In this document: positions 33,420 to 46,800 of the stretch, one piece after another
Position numbering within the stretch: position 1 is the stretch's first letter
How the letters are laid out: each line of letters opens with the position of its first letter
NCBI GenBank assembly: GCA_037953625.1
Contig: CM075651.1
Span: 149,436,001 to 149,500,000, forward strand
Direction of reading: 5' to 3'
Origin: Crotalaria pallida
Taxonomy: Eukaryota; Streptophyta; Magnoliopsida; Fabales; Fabaceae
DNA: 64,000 bases
Program-made: the position numbers and the translations under genes
Notes under the pieces: generated by a model
What the model saw: the letters and a program-made list of their open reading frames with translations, nothing else
The model's database searches: none
Told to the model about the DNA's origin: nothing

Positions 33420-34140
33420 ACAATTGGAACCTCTTTTATGATCGGGAGCTTGATCAACAAGAGGAATTGCGTGTTATTTTTCTTGATGTTTTTAAGACAC
33501 AATCAGAAAAGATATCATTGGCGTTGGCTTTTGGATAACCCAAGGTTCAAGTTTTATAGAGTCGACTTATTCAAGTATTTTTTAGGCAATCTAATGATGA
33601 CATTTTGCTTCAAGTTACCACCTCTGGTGAAAAGCTAAAAGTTATAAAAAGGTAAAAGCTTTTAATTGGCAATTTATGAAAATAGTCTATATAATTAGAT
33701 AACCTGCTAGGAGAGGGATGAATGCATGTGCCTTGACTTTTTGTCTTTTGTATGGATAATGAGGAAATTTGCTTTGGATTTTAAGATAACATATTGAATA
33801 TATCTCAATCAATTATTTACTTTATCAACAAGGGTAACAGTTGGAAAGCCAAGAAATACACAACAATGATTTGGCTGGTGACTACTTGGTGTATTTGGTT
33901 CAAAAGGAACACCATACTTTTTTAAAATAATAAATTTAGATTTTACTTTACTCTTGGATAAGATAAAGATGAAAACTAGGTATTAGCTTAATTTTCATAG
34001 GGAAACAAATGTTTGTTTTTCTGATTGGTGCATGTTATCACTATATTGTATTAGAGCTGTACAATGTAATTATTCTTGTTGTTTTGGGTTTGGAGTACAT
34101 CCAGTACTCCTTGATACATTTTTTTCTTATAAAAATGTGA
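33420..34140 (+). pseudogene. Decayed LINE 3' end
   Basis: Broken frames read as pieces of a plant LINE zinc-finger and post-RT region, for example YHWRWLLDNPRFKFYRV (about 33495-33570) and TMIWLVTTWCIWFKRNT (about 33865-33915). The tract ends with GAGTACATCCAGTACTCCTTGATACA and a T/A-rich tail, the usual non-coding end of such elements. Many stops; no target-site duplication identified. Confidence 0.6.
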
Positions 34141-36861
34141 GAGTATGAGAATAAAAACTGCACTATCCTATGTTACTTTACTTATTTGTAACTCAACTCC
34201 TTCCTTCCATATCATAGAAAATTTATTATGCAAACAAATACATGATAGGTCAATATGATAACATTATCATATATTATTAGCTCACAGATTCCAAGTTGAA
34301 AGTCAATCACAACCCCCTGTTGGATAGTGTCCTGTGCCACTACTTCAACATCAACCTCCATGAAGCTTGGTTTATAAGGTGGAATATTAGAGTATATACA
34401 ATACTACCCTAGCTGATCTTCTAAGGGGGAATATTAGTATATATATCATATAGGGTAGTGTAGACTTAATGTATTGTGTTAGTTCAGCTCTGTCATCTTA
34501 GCTGACAGCTAGCACTTAAGTTAGTTTCCCTTAATTTCCTTTTCGCCAAACAGAAGTGTTGTGCTCATTTGTAACTACTTGATTCCAGTTCAATTACAGA
34601 ATTATTTTCAGAATTCTCTCTTATGTCTTTTCATCAACATTTAGTTTCCAACATGATAATATTTTCCTATATTATTAGCTCACCAAACTCATCACAATAA
34701 TACAATAGGACAAAAATCATGTGTTTCTAATTATGTCCACCAAATGAACCCTATATAGATTATCTTAGAACCAAATTGTATCTTTGTTTTTTTTACCTAA
34801 CTGATCATGGTCCAAGCCCAAGAAAACTGGCCGAGCCTGGTTGAATAGTCTAAATTGTCATTTTTGTAAAATATAAATACAAGAACTCATTAGTCTTTAA
34901 ACCAAGATATTAATATTATTAAAAAATTAAAATAAATACTCCATCCATTTTATAAAAAATTGAAAAAGTCAAAAAATTAAGAAAATATATATTTAATGAT
35001 TTTTCTAACATATCAAACAATTAATTTAAAACATTTTGAATCGATCAACTAATCACAATTCAAAATTGTAATTTCTATATTTCTTCATTAATTACTCTAA
35101 CTTTAAATCAGAAATTTTTTTTATCATTTTTTATTATATTTGTAAACACAATATTCAGATTTTAATTACCAATAGATGAGTAAAATGTGGAAGTAAAGAA
35201 AGATGATGAAAACAAGTTATGGAGCCTTATTGAGACATTTCAAGCAGTTGTAACATGAGCCTGTAACGTTGAGGTTGTTTTTTTAGACATGATGTCGTTG
35301 TCGTCGTTGTTATTATTATTTTTTGGTGCATTGAAAATTTGGAACACAATTAGCTAATTGAATTTTGTTCCTTTTCTTTTTTAACTTTTGAATTCTGCAT
35401 GACTTTTTCAAAAAAAAAATAAAAAATAAAAATAATAATAATAATAATAAATTCTGCATGACTTTTCCAACAAATTCTTAACAATTTCATTTTTGAAAAA
35501 AAAAAAAAATCTAACAAGGAAACATTTGAATGAGATAACTTACTCCTTAAACCATGGGCGGCAAGTTTTGTGTGTGAAGTTAGTTTTGTATTATCAATTT
35601 CTTTCTTGGTTTTAAATGAGTTAATATCTTGTTCTAAAAAGTGTGTAATTTTATGATTATATTTGGTAAAATAAGTTTATAATTTATCTTGTAGCTTTTA
35701 ATTTATTGATTAGATCAATAAGTTACTAGATTGAATTTTTCGGTGAAAAAAAAAAACTTATAGTTTGCGAAAGTTAGTTTTCAGAAAGTTACGTAAAATA
35801 ACTTTTTAAATAGTAAAAAAGTTTTCAATAAATTATATCTTTATTTTTTTTATTTATTTTTTTTCCTAATTATAATTATATATCTAGACCCAATTATATT
35901 TTTAACTCATTTAACAAATTTTAACTAATTACACAGCTAGTCGTTTTGCCAAACTGTTCTATTTTAATTTTAGCTACCTATATATCTATAAGTTTCCAGC
36001 GACAATCCCACAACCTTCAGCTATATTCACAACTATCAGTTACAAGTTCATAGTTATCAGTTACAAATTCACAACTATAAATTAGTTTCGTCAAACAAAT
36101 TTTATGAGAAATTATTAATATAATAGATTTTTGACTTAATTATTATTTTTTTAATAATACATGGAACAACACATTTTTTTTTAAACATAAGATATTCTTT
36201 CTTCAAAAACTATTATCATACTCACCTACTAAAAATCCACAAGGTCTTCACAATTTGAAATAACAAATATAAAATTAAAAAATTGATGGCGAAGCATGTA
36301 TTCATGCGAACCTTGCTTCTTTTGAAATAGATAAATGTGTTGGGAAAAGAATAAAACACTTGGTTTTTATTTAGCCTCTCAACTTCCTAAAGAGCTGTTT
36401 AGACTAGTAGTGTCAAATAATGTTATTTTTTTTCTACGTTATCTTGCGACTCGCGTATTATTTAATTACTTCTAGTATTAATTCATGAGAAAATAGGTTG
36501 TGAACTAATAGTATTAACACATCATTCATTATTTATATAAATTTATCATTATTAATTTTTAAGGAAAATTATTACAAATGAATAGTAAATTATTTATTAA
36601 TAGTAAAAAAAACATTATACCATCGATCTATACTCTATATCAATTAAACTTTTTATTTATTTATTAATAGTGAAAAAAACATTATATCATCGGTCTATAC
36701 TCTATATCAATTAAACTTTTTATTTATTTTGTTGGCCTCCTGCTACTCTATTGACCAAATTAAAAAGAAAATAACATAAATAAAGCAGAAAATACCTAAG
36801 TTAAGCCGTACTATTTTTTTTTGTTCTTGGTAAATTAAATCAACTTGATCCAACTATAACC
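34141..36861. other. Intergenic DNA with a possible solo-LTR remnant and AT tandem repeats
   Basis: No gene recognised. 34318-34653 is a possible solo LTR (TGTTGG...CCAACA). About 36594-36727 contains two head-to-tail copies of a 66-67 bp AT-rich unit (TATTTATTAATAGTRAAAAA with ATACTCTATATCAATTAAAC). A degraded relative of the Harbinger-type MITE is suggested by the AGCTTTTAATT/TAGTTTTC blocks at about 35690-36090. Confidence 0.45.
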
Positions 36862-37084
36862 AAAGTGTTGGTTTAAGTACCAACGTGGGTTTGGTTTGGG
36901 ACAAGTAGTAAGCGGCTCGATCTCGCTTAAGCAAGATTTCGAGTTTGATTTTTTGTGGAAACAAAAAACTCATATTGGGAGATTCAACTGTCATAGTCAA
37001 ACATACAACCCGGGTTAGATTCGATGTATCTAAGTAGTACCTGGGCAATAGGATGAACAACCTTAAAAAAGTGTTGGTTTAAGT
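36862..37084 (+). mobile_element. tRNA-related SINE with perfect 17 bp TSD (family B)
   Basis: AAAGTGTTGGTTTAAGT is duplicated at 36862-36878 and 37068-37084. The 189 bp between has a decayed B-box-like TTTCGAGTTTGAT, the TTGGGAGATTCAAC body block shared with 12590-12778 and 59992-60172, and a short A tail (CTTAAAAAA) before the right duplication. Confidence 0.85.
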
Positions 37085-38967
37085 GAAAAAAAATCGAATT
37101 ATTAAAATAATGGATTAGTACTATTAATAATTCGCTGAAGTATTATCAACTTGTTGTGTTAGTTTGATGTGTTTAGTTAAGAGTAGTTTTTTAGCCAGTT
37201 AATAGTTTTTAAATTTAGTCAATAAACTACTAATATTATTTAATGAATACAAATTAAAAAATTTTGTAACTTTTGAAATATAATTTTCAAAAACTCCAAA
37301 AATTAAAAAAAAAACTTTTAATAAATTATCACTCAAAAATATGTGGAAGCTGCCCCAATCCAAAACTAAGTCAACAACCCACGTAATTTATAATCAAATC
37401 ACGGTGTTCATTTTTTTCCAATACTAGTAAAATTGCCCGTGCAATGCACGGGTCTTAAATTTCGCTATTCTTTCTGTTTGTTCAAGCATTAATTTTATTT
37501 ACATGTGATTATTTTTTAGAGTACAATAAATTTATCATTTTTTGAAATTATATTTTATATGGTATTTTTTAATTATTACAATGAAAGAAAAAGATTTATG
37601 ATCAGACAAATTTATGTAATAAAATTGAAATACAATATTTGTAATTAACCTGTGTGATGTTATTACAATCAAATTAACAAAAATAAGTAAAGAAAAGAGA
37701 ATCATGATCATAGATCCTCCACTTGAACACATGCTATCCTTATTACAAATAAAAACATGTACAAAAATGATTTACCACTTGAGTCATGGTTGTACAACAC
37801 AAACATGATCCTAGCGGCAAATAAATTGATGCCTCCAATTGTGAGTTGGTTGAATCCATCTTGGTTGACTCCAGTAGCAAAAAATTGTTTCATGATAGAC
37901 CACAAATCTAAAATTGCCTTCAAATTCTTGGAAGACATTATTATTCTGGGTATTAACCCCTATCACGCAATGTCCGGTACCTTCAGTGATAAAACTGCAC
38001 CATTATACCGATTCTATTTGATAGGACATAATACTTGATCAGCATGCTTATTTTGTGAAAGTGATGGATGAAAGCACTATATAAATTGTTTGAACCACAA
38101 AATAACTTGCGTGACACTTTCTGCATGAGAATATAAGTCAACAAAACATATAAAGGCACATAACCAGGCATGAATCATAGCCTAAACTGACGAGATAACA
38201 ACAAACAATAAAAGCACGCAACAACAACAACAAAAAGACTTGCAGATAAGGTCAAATCTAACTAAAAGCTTATTATCATTAGTGGGTGTTAGCAATTAAG
38301 AAGCTACACAACTTAATTCCTGGTGATAAAAGAAATACAAATAAAGCTATTAATAATGAAAATGCAAGTGTAAAGAAGTTGGGATAAAAATATAATCAGG
38401 ATACTCCGAAGTTGATCATATCTTAATTACATGATCATTACATTTTTTCCCTTTTTCTAATCTGATTCTTTACTTATAATTTTGAATAAAAATATATGAT
38501 ATTCTGAAGTTGGGATCCCTCATTTTTAATTCATTAGCAACCATAAAATAATTGCAATGCTTTAAAAAGTATCCAAATAACATAACATTATCAAACATGA
38601 ATATGGGGTTATTTTAGCATCCAAACATATCCAATGAATGTAACATTTCCAAGCATCAAGATTAAATTTGACTATGTAGCATTTAAAGCAAATCCTTATT
38701 TGAATCAAGCAGGTTAAAGGAAAAGAAATAAACAGTAGTCACCTGAAAAAAATAGCAAGTATGAAAGTAAAAAGCGGGTATTAAGTTGCTAAGAGCAAAA
38801 GAAAGAGTTGATGAAGTATATTTAATTTTAGTCCTTCGTATCCAGTATCCACTAAGCTGAGCTGCAAATCTGCCTCACTCAATTCACAAATCAAAATATA
38901 TATAACCAACTCTTGAAAACTTGAGTTTAATGCTTCAAAAGAAATAGCTATATTTCCAAAATCTTAC

Positions 38968-39219
38968 CCAATTACTCCAAGGAGAAAAATCTTGAAGATC
39001 AGAGACATCTTGAGTGATGGAAGTCCTCTTGACCTGCTTAAATATAGTGACCATCTAATTAAGATATGAATAAAGAAAAAAAATTCGGTTGGACTATATG
39101 TGGTAATTAATTAATGAACATTCAAGACAACACCTTTGGAAGACAAAGGGCATGAGCAAAAGAAGTGCAAGAGTGGAGACAACAAATGAATAAACAACGA
39201 AAACATAGTAACTAAATCC
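38968..39219 (-). pseudogene. Captured fragment of a WAT1/EamA-type transporter (two exons)
   Basis: Minus-strand 39219-39134 reads GFSYYVFVVYSFVVSTLALL then MPFVFQR and ends at a GT donor. After a short intron, 39033-38968 reads RGLPSLKMSLIFKIFLLGVIG and ends at GTAAGA. These match the first two core exons of WAT1-related proteins (VFVVYS helix, then the basic linker and the second helix). No further exons of the gene were found nearby. The fragment differs clearly from the intact WAT1 gene at 47072-55626, so it comes from another family member. Confidence 0.75.
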
Positions 39220-40373
39220 CTGTAATGTTGGTTTAATCATCATCAAAACAGCAACAACAACATCGGCACAGCAGCAGCTGCAACAGCAACATCATCACAA
39301 CAGCAGTAGTGAGGTCTACTTAAAAAAGAACAATTATACTCTTGCTAACCATTTGCTTGTACTTGAAAAGCTCGGTGAAGTCTACTTGCTTGCTAGTTGA
39401 GATCACAAAATTGAGTTTAATTTTGTATCAGTGGATTTAGGCATATTCTACATCAAAATTGCTGCATAATTTTCTGCTTTTATGCAAGTGTATAAGATTC
39501 ACCAAACAAATCAAACATGAAAATAAATAAGAGAATAGTAGCTTATAGGCATCTTAGAAAAAGTGGATTTTTTTTTAAATATCTCAATAATAAAGGGAGT
39601 GTAAGAGAGAGAGAGAGAGAGTGCTTACTGCCCCGACAGTCCAGTTAATAGATTTGCGCTCAGTGCACTCTAGTATGCTTCTGTAATTTTAGTGAGAAGC
39701 CTCCATAATGGCTTCAGTGTAGTGCCAATAAGAACTTAAAAAAATCGCCCTATTAAAACAGCACATAAGAATGAATCACAATATTTTTTTTATTAAGACT
39801 TTTCTTTTTAATAGGAAAAGTTTTAGCCAAGGAAAGGGGAGGGTGATAATTGTGCAGCTTCTAGGGATCAATTCAATCCGTATGTGGAACTATTGACATG
39901 TCAAAGTTTAAAAAGACTTGCTATTTTCAAAAGTCAAATTATACATGATAAAGAGAAAAAAGCAATCCAAGGATAAACAACTCCATCATTTGTACAATTA
40001 GATTTGACATTTTCATATAATGCACCTACTCCACCTCCACCACTGAATTTAAGCACAACACAATATAAGGGTATACAAAATAGAAATTTTTTCAGAGATG
40101 AATGGTTGTAGGGAAAGCAATGTTAACTAAAATATTAGAACTACATTATGAATAGTATGAGATAATCACCTGATATATCCCCATGGCTGATTGCTGAAAT
40201 CTCTGTCTTGAATTTTCACCGTACGCAAACCTGCAACTTTGCGCTCTAGATACCCTGTTGAGTTCTTCATGTACAAATAAATGAGAATGTATTTCACAAC
40301 AACAAATAAGAATGTACACAACAATATGCTTACTCTTAAATGAATTTAAAGTCCTGCTAGCTATTGATTGAGA

Positions 40374-40530
40374 TATATCAATATCTTCCACATTTTGAGC
40401 GGTCCTGGCATAAGCCTCCATGAATAGAAGTCCATTTTCCTTGGCATATTGCTCACCCTCCTCTTTGCTCACAGCCCTTCAGAGAGTAGATCACACTTGT
40501 TCCTTATGAGCATGATTGTCATAATCATAA
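40374..40530 (-). pseudogene. Captured fragment of a Rab2 (RABB1)-type GTPase
   Basis: Minus strand: MTIMLIRNKCDL (about 40490-40530) followed by VSKEEGEQYAKENGLLFMEA with RTAQNVED (about 40374-40472). This is the Rab G4 (NKCD) and G5-side region with Rab2-specific residues. A frameshift lies between the two parts, and the C-terminal prenylation region is absent. A further frame extends to about 40146 with unrecognised sequence ending at a GT donor. Confidence 0.75.
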
Positions 40531-42779
40531 TAGGATTTAGAAGGGTGATATAAAGTCTACTATGATTCTCAACATGCAGAACATAAGCTCAAAAAAGTAG
40601 TGCGTTAGAAAATATTGATGCATTAGAAAATCAAGTAGTGCATCACAAATTAAAGTTCCTCTACAATACAAAAAAAGTGCATTGAAACTATCATAATAAA
40701 ATTAGAGAAGCTCTTTAAATTTCCATTCACAATGATCACAGATTACATGCTCCTGCTATTACCAAAATTAGTGACATACTTGCCTATAGTATGTCAAAAC
40801 ATAATATTGCCTAATAAGCATATTCTCTAATAAGCATTTGAGCATCACTTGATCTTTTTAGTAGTGCTCTTTAAAGTTGTTGCTACAATTACCAAAAGAT
40901 TTACTTTACCTACTAATCCATGCCTACATTTACTAACAATGATGCTACAACATAGGTATAATGATGATAATTAAAAAGTGACATGAAAATCTAGAGGATA
41001 CCTTCAATTGATACTCTACCTTAGTTGTTCTCTCTGATATAGCTAGCTTGTCTTTTAGCTAGGCCGCATCTTTGCCAACACATTCAAAGACATAATTGAT
41101 TATAGAATTTTCTTCCTTAATTTATTTTATGATCAAAAGAGAAGTCGTTTGAAGGTTTTTTTTTCCAGAAATCAACATTTCTCACTACTGTTAGGATCAA
41201 ATTAAATTATTTTGCTTATATATTTCAAGTAGGGGAAATTAAAGTTTACAGTCACCTTATAATACATTTCAATGTAGTGGATTCAACAAAGATGATAGTC
41301 ACTAAAAGGAAAAGAATTGGTAGACCTAAATGAAATGAATCTTTCCTTGATCATGATGATAGTCACTATTTTTAAATTTGGAGTTGAAATGATCCCAAAT
41401 CTAATTCAGTTAAACAACATCACTCTTCAATGGCTGAAAAAAAAAATAATGAAAACCGTTAGGTTAAGCACCTATAACTTATGAAGGGAACAATGGAACT
41501 GAAAGTGGAAAACACGTCTCTTTTGAAGAACAAAGAGAAAACACATTATAAATAAATAAAGAAAAAAGCTAAAATATGAACAGTGATAGGTGCATGTAAA
41601 ATTTTAGCTTGTAAAGAACAAAAGGAAATCTCAAACTAAACTTGCTTGGCATCAAACAAATCTTACAAAAAAAATAATATCATTCTCTCAAAACTTTCCA
41701 CAAACACTTGGTACCTAAATTATCTTTGTTATTATCATTATTTATGGCTACTGTATTAGCTTGCAACAGTAGCACAGCAGCAGCACAACAACATAGTAAT
41801 AGCAACAACAAACACCAGCAGAAGCAGCAAGTTAACAATGGAGACCTCTTGTTAACATAAATAAAGGTGAATTAAAAGCAGGTCCATTATTGAATGTTTT
41901 TAGCAAACAACCTAATAGTCTCAAACACAAATCTTGAAGCCAATGAATATAATTTTTTTTTGTAAATCTCAAACATAAATCTTAGCTAATAACCTAATAG
42001 TCTCATCTTCCTCACAAATCCAAATCATGCTTTTCATAATAAGGCGGGGAATATGAAGTGAAGAAAATGATAATCGAAGAGTTACTTACGGGAATCAAAA
42101 TCCCAATCGGTGGCGGTTAGCGATGATAATGGCGGTGATGGCAGTCGCAATTCCCGGCGTCATGGGTTCTTTGGTACCGATCTGCATTGCTTCAGAGATG
42201 AGAAAATTATGGTGGTGGTGATGTGATTTGTAATATGGTGAGAGGATGAAAGAGAGAGACATAAAGAAGGAAAGAGATAGAGAGAGAGAAGAGGGGCGAG
42301 AGAAAGAGAGCAGAGAAAATGAGACTTGAGAGTATAGGAGAAAGTGACAGATGAAAGAGGAGTTTTTTTATTTATTTTTGAGAGGCAGGGAGAAGTAATG
42401 CGAAAGAAGAAACGAAAAATGGAAAGAATGAATGAAAGGAGTTGAACAGACCGTGGCTTCTAAGAGAAGCTCGGTGAGAGGCCAAGAGCCTAGCTGGGTT
42501 TCAACACATGAACGGTTGAGATTTAATCTCATAAAATATGATGGATGGTTCGGATTAAAACACAAAACACTTCAATAATGTACATTTTAGGAGGGAAATA
42601 ATGATTAGGAGAAGGTTTTAAGAGGGAAATCAAGTTTGCCCTCAAACTTCTCCTATTTTATATTATGTTGACAAGCACGTGGTTTCGTATTAATATATAT
42701 TTGCTTAATTTTTCGATCACAGGCATGAAATTTCTCCATCATAAAATTCAATTATATAATTTATAATTACTTAATAAAT

Positions 42780-43195
42780 AAAATTAATTAAATCCTAATA
42801 TATATATATATATATAATATGTCCTTTCTTATCATATAACAAATTTTAGCTTGTTTCTCAATTAATTTTGTCAAACAACATTATTTTGATTACCTACATA
42901 ATTATAAATAAACTTTCGGATACAATTTCAAAGTTCTTAGCTAGTAGTTTTTTAATTATAAATTTTGAGGTCATAATTATCTACTACAAGCTCATAATCC
43001 TATTACAAGCTAGTTTTTTTTTTGAAAAATAAAATAAAAATAAAAATACTAATAATAATAAATTAGTTGAGTAACTTATAAGTAGCCTTATAATTTTGCA
43101 TTGCTAGAAAGATGGAATCTATTTGAAAACTTACTCTATTTATAAAAATTAACATAGATAATTTTTTTGGGATTGATTCGATACATTATAAAAAA
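42780..43195. repeat. AT repeats and degraded MITE
   Basis: A (TA)n run lies at 42797-42820. It is followed by CTTGTTTCTCAATTAATTTTGTCAAACAAC and TACAAGCTCATAATCC blocks that resemble pieces of the Harbinger-type MITE at 10703-11320. No gene. Confidence 0.45.
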
Positions 43196-43644
43196 AAAAA
43201 TAGTTGTTATAACTTTTGTGTCTAATCTAATAAAATAATGATACGTGTGCTTACTTGGGACATGCGGTTGCCACATCAGAAATTTTTTCTGCACGAAGAA
43301 CATCCATTTAGCATATCAAACAGTGTTCAAGTAATGGATGTTGCTGGTAAATAGAAGCGAAGGCATGAAGTATTGCTCTATGAAACATCTTGTATATATA
43401 GTAAATTGAACATAAGTGCATCAAAACCATCAGAATGTATCACTTTTTTTTTATTATTATTAAGAAAGCATATGTTGTGAACCACAACTAATCTTAATAA
43501 GCTAAGTGATGAAGTTGAAGTGTTGAAGAAGATGTGGTAGGAAGATTAATTTTCGAAAATGAGCAAAAAAATATGTGAAGAATTTTTAATTTTGGAAATA
43601 TTGGTTTTAGAAAATTACTCTACTAATTTAATTGTAAAAAGAGT

Positions 43645-43881
43645 GAAGTATCAATTTAGTTTTTGGTGTTTTTTCATTGTAGTCCTTGAAAATTTATAAA
43701 TACATATTTAATTTTTTAAGATTTTCGGATGTACCAATTTGATTGGTACATCCGAAATCTTGAGGGACCAAATTGGTATATCATGAAAATTTTGAGAGGC
43801 TAAATGTGTATTATTTATAAATTTTTAAAAACTTAATTGTTATAGTGAGAAAACATCAAAGACTAAATTGATACTTTGCTC
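43645..43881. repeat. Hairpin MITE with palindromic centre
   Basis: AAGTATCAATTTAGTTTTTG and its inverse CAAAGACTAAATTGATACTT bound the element. The centre is a perfect palindrome, TTCGGATGTACCAAT facing ATTGGTACATCCGAA around 43727-43762. Non-coding. Confidence 0.65.
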
Positions 43882-46800
43882 TTGTACAAATTTGTAATTT
43901 ATGATTGTGCCTGCACACATTATTATATGATATTTATTTGGCAAGCAAATATATGTGTTATTGTTTTATTGGATTAATCACGGATTGTTCATTGACCTTT
44001 TTTTCGGAGGGCAGAGAAGAAAAATTTCAATTTTAATTGTTTCAAGTAAGTTTTATGTGCAAGAGATAAACTCGGATATTTAATTGTTGGTAGGTAGTTT
44101 CATACTTTCATCACTTGGATTCCATATAATCAAAAATGGACGAATATAATCAAAATTCAAAGAATAACAAACATGCATATATGTGAGATGGCATGACCGT
44201 ATTTTTGCTAAAAGGTAGAGAAAGTCAGCTACGAAAAGAACTCTATCACTCCTTCTTTCCCTCACAACACAGCACAACTCATGTTTATCTCTTCACTTAT
44301 TCATATAACTTTTTTATACTATATCATAACCAAGATGACAACCACACATGCAATACATTAATTGCAGAATGAATTGCTCTGCAACTCATCAAAGGTACCA
44401 TTCATGTACTTGGTTAAAACAATAATATTCTATTATATATATGTGACTAGATAGGTTGTTGAAGTATTATTCGTTTTCTATTTTAAAAATTAAAGGCCCA
44501 AGAAACCATGCTGTTGCAGAGATTCGTGAGTAGTGTGGCCATTGTTGCATTTGACACCGATAGCTTCTTCATAAAAAAGGTCATGATGGTTACAACCTAT
44601 TCAGATTGATTATTTTTCTAGTACTTTGGAAGTTGTCTACTTTTAAGTAAAGGTGATGATTTTCTCCCTCTCAATTCACATTTCTTAATCAACAGTGTTA
44701 TATTTCTGTCATGCAAGCTGGATTTTATTTTTTTATTTTTTGTTGTTGTGGAGTTTGAGAAAAATTTAGTTCCATTAAGTACACTATAAATAGAGAAAAG
44801 GTTCAACTTGACAAGTATGCTTTTCTTTTGGATAGAAGCAATAAATTTAAAATAAAAACCTCATACAAAAGTTTCCAAATTTCTCATTACTAGTCCAGTC
44901 TTAGTAACTTAGCCTTCTAATTAACATGATGTTTAAAATCTGAATTGCAATTTCCATGATTTGGTACCATAATTTTTTTTAGAAATAAAAGCATACTTTA
45001 CTTGTTGAAAATTTATTTTTCAAATAATTCTCATGCCAAAACTTACTCCTTTTGATTTGAAATATATGGAAAAAAAACTGCTTTAAAATATTAAAAAAAA
45101 TTAATTAACCTTCTTAAATTTTAGTATTTCATCTCTAGCTAATGCCACTTTTCGAAAACATCCCTACAAAATGTTTGTCTCATTTAATTTTTATTTCATT
45201 CTTAATGTTATTTTTCTAAAATATCTCTATTTTTTTAAATAAATTTGAGATCTTTAATTTTTTTCTTATTATATTTCAAACTGGATGGAGTATTCTTAAC
45301 TTGTGATTAGGTTTGTTCTTTTGATAATTAACTTAGAAATTTATCCCTAGAAAGTAGTAGGTTCATACCATTTGTCATATATATTATTTTTAATAAAATA
45401 AGTTAGAAACTTATCCCAAGAAAAATACTAGCTAGCTATCCTACATATATCTTATACGTAAAATTTTCAGTGTGAAGAATGGAAAACACTGGTAGACTGA
45501 AACTTACCAGAAAACAAACAAAACACCGAAATAAACAAGGAACATATAATTAGACGTGTGTTCTTGACCATTCAAATAAAGAAGTAAGGAATATAATACA
45601 AACGGTTTAGTATCAAACAAAACGTGCTCTACTTAAAAATTAGTTTATTATCTCACTCAAATTATTCCTTTCATATATTATTTTCTTTTAAAAAATGCTT
45701 TCGAAAATACACATGCAGCCGTTTTCACATCTAAATTTCCTAACCTAATTTTTAGCTATTATTTGATTTGTTACAAATTTGTGTGTTCCTATTTTTATGT
45801 ATCGGATCTCGTGGATGAGATTTAGTAGGGGAGTTTGTTATTAGTCTCTTGTTTTTTTAAAAATTGATGAATAAAAAATGTATCAAAGTATATCTTCTTT
45901 GTTTCAAATAAGAAAGTAGGAAGCAAAATCATAATACAAATATAAATTCAGACCACAAACAAAACGTGCCGCCCAGGATTTGAGAAGTAAGTTATCTAAT
46001 TTTTTTTTAAAAAAAAGGAGTAACTTATCTAATTCAAATGTTTCCACCTTAGAATTTTCATTTTTAAATTAAAAATTAAATTGATAATAAGTATATTAAT
46101 AGCAAAGTCATGCACAAACAAGCACGAACAATTCAAAAGAAAAGTAAGCAAGCCCAAATAGCTAGCAAGGTTACCGCTGCTAGATATTATTGTTACTTTC
46201 GGCTACGATTGTGTCAAGAAGGCATCAAAACTTGTTACCATCACCTTTTCTTTACTTCCATGGTTTACTCATATTTGAACTTTTTATCAAAAATTTGATC
46301 ACTTCCTTATATAGAATTCACATTAACTCCTACTTAGAAAGTTTGCAATTGCCTTTACGAAATGTCCCAACTATTTAAGAGCATATAATGCATAAGATTA
46401 TCTTTACAAAAGATTATATTTGGTACGACCGACAACAATAATTTTCGCGATAATTTTTAGCTTTACAAAACAGAATACTTAAAGTCGAAAATTGTCGTGT
46501 AAAGTTGTACATATAACACGGTTGTATGTATAATACGGTTGTTATCTTGTTATTATTATTACTATTATATTATGCATGACACTTCATATAACATGTAATG
46601 GCGACAAACATGGAACCAGTGGCAATCTGACAGGCAGAGTTTCCTAACATGATGGTTTTGCTCAAATGTATGGCATCTGTCACCACTGATCAATACATCA
46701 TCTAGCCCTTTCAGATTTTTCCAAAGCTTTCTTGCATTTATTTCTATACTACACTACTCACTATTTATTAGCCTTATTAGAGTAGTGTTAGCTCAAGCTC

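Larger units (their letters stand above)
37424..42671 (-). mobile_element. Probable non-autonomous Helitron carrying gene fragments
   Basis: On the minus strand the 3' end reads as a hairpin CCCGTGC-ATT-GCACGGG (37436-37452), 8 nt, then CTAG followed by T (37424-37427), the standard Helitron terminus. A possible 5' TC end lies near 42670-42671, just beyond GGCAAACTTGATTTCCC-type sequence, but this end is uncertain because the preceding host base is not A. No Rep/helicase is visible. Inside, in the same orientation, are fragments of a WAT1-type transporter (38968-39219) and a Rab2-type GTPase (about 40374-40530), plus a possible exon with a GTAAGT donor at about 42090-42180. Microsatellites include GA runs at 39606-39622 and 42244-42300. 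Confidence 0.6.

Noticed and set aside
37708..37938. 76-codon minus-strand frame inside the Helitron-like element (FFATGVNQDGFNQLTIGG)
   Set aside because: Looks protein-like and may be another captured fragment, but I recognise no family and see no splice borders.
39240..39310. CAA/CAG-rich stretch that might resemble a coding polyglutamine tract or a repeat array
   Set aside because: Short and irregular, without a continuing frame; treated as low-complexity DNA. No CRISPR-like spacing occurs anywhere in the window.
42090..42225. Possible first exon with ATG and GTAAGT donor near the presumed Helitron 5' side
   Set aside because: The frame reaches a stop before the donor and no homologue was recognised; mentioned only as part of the element.
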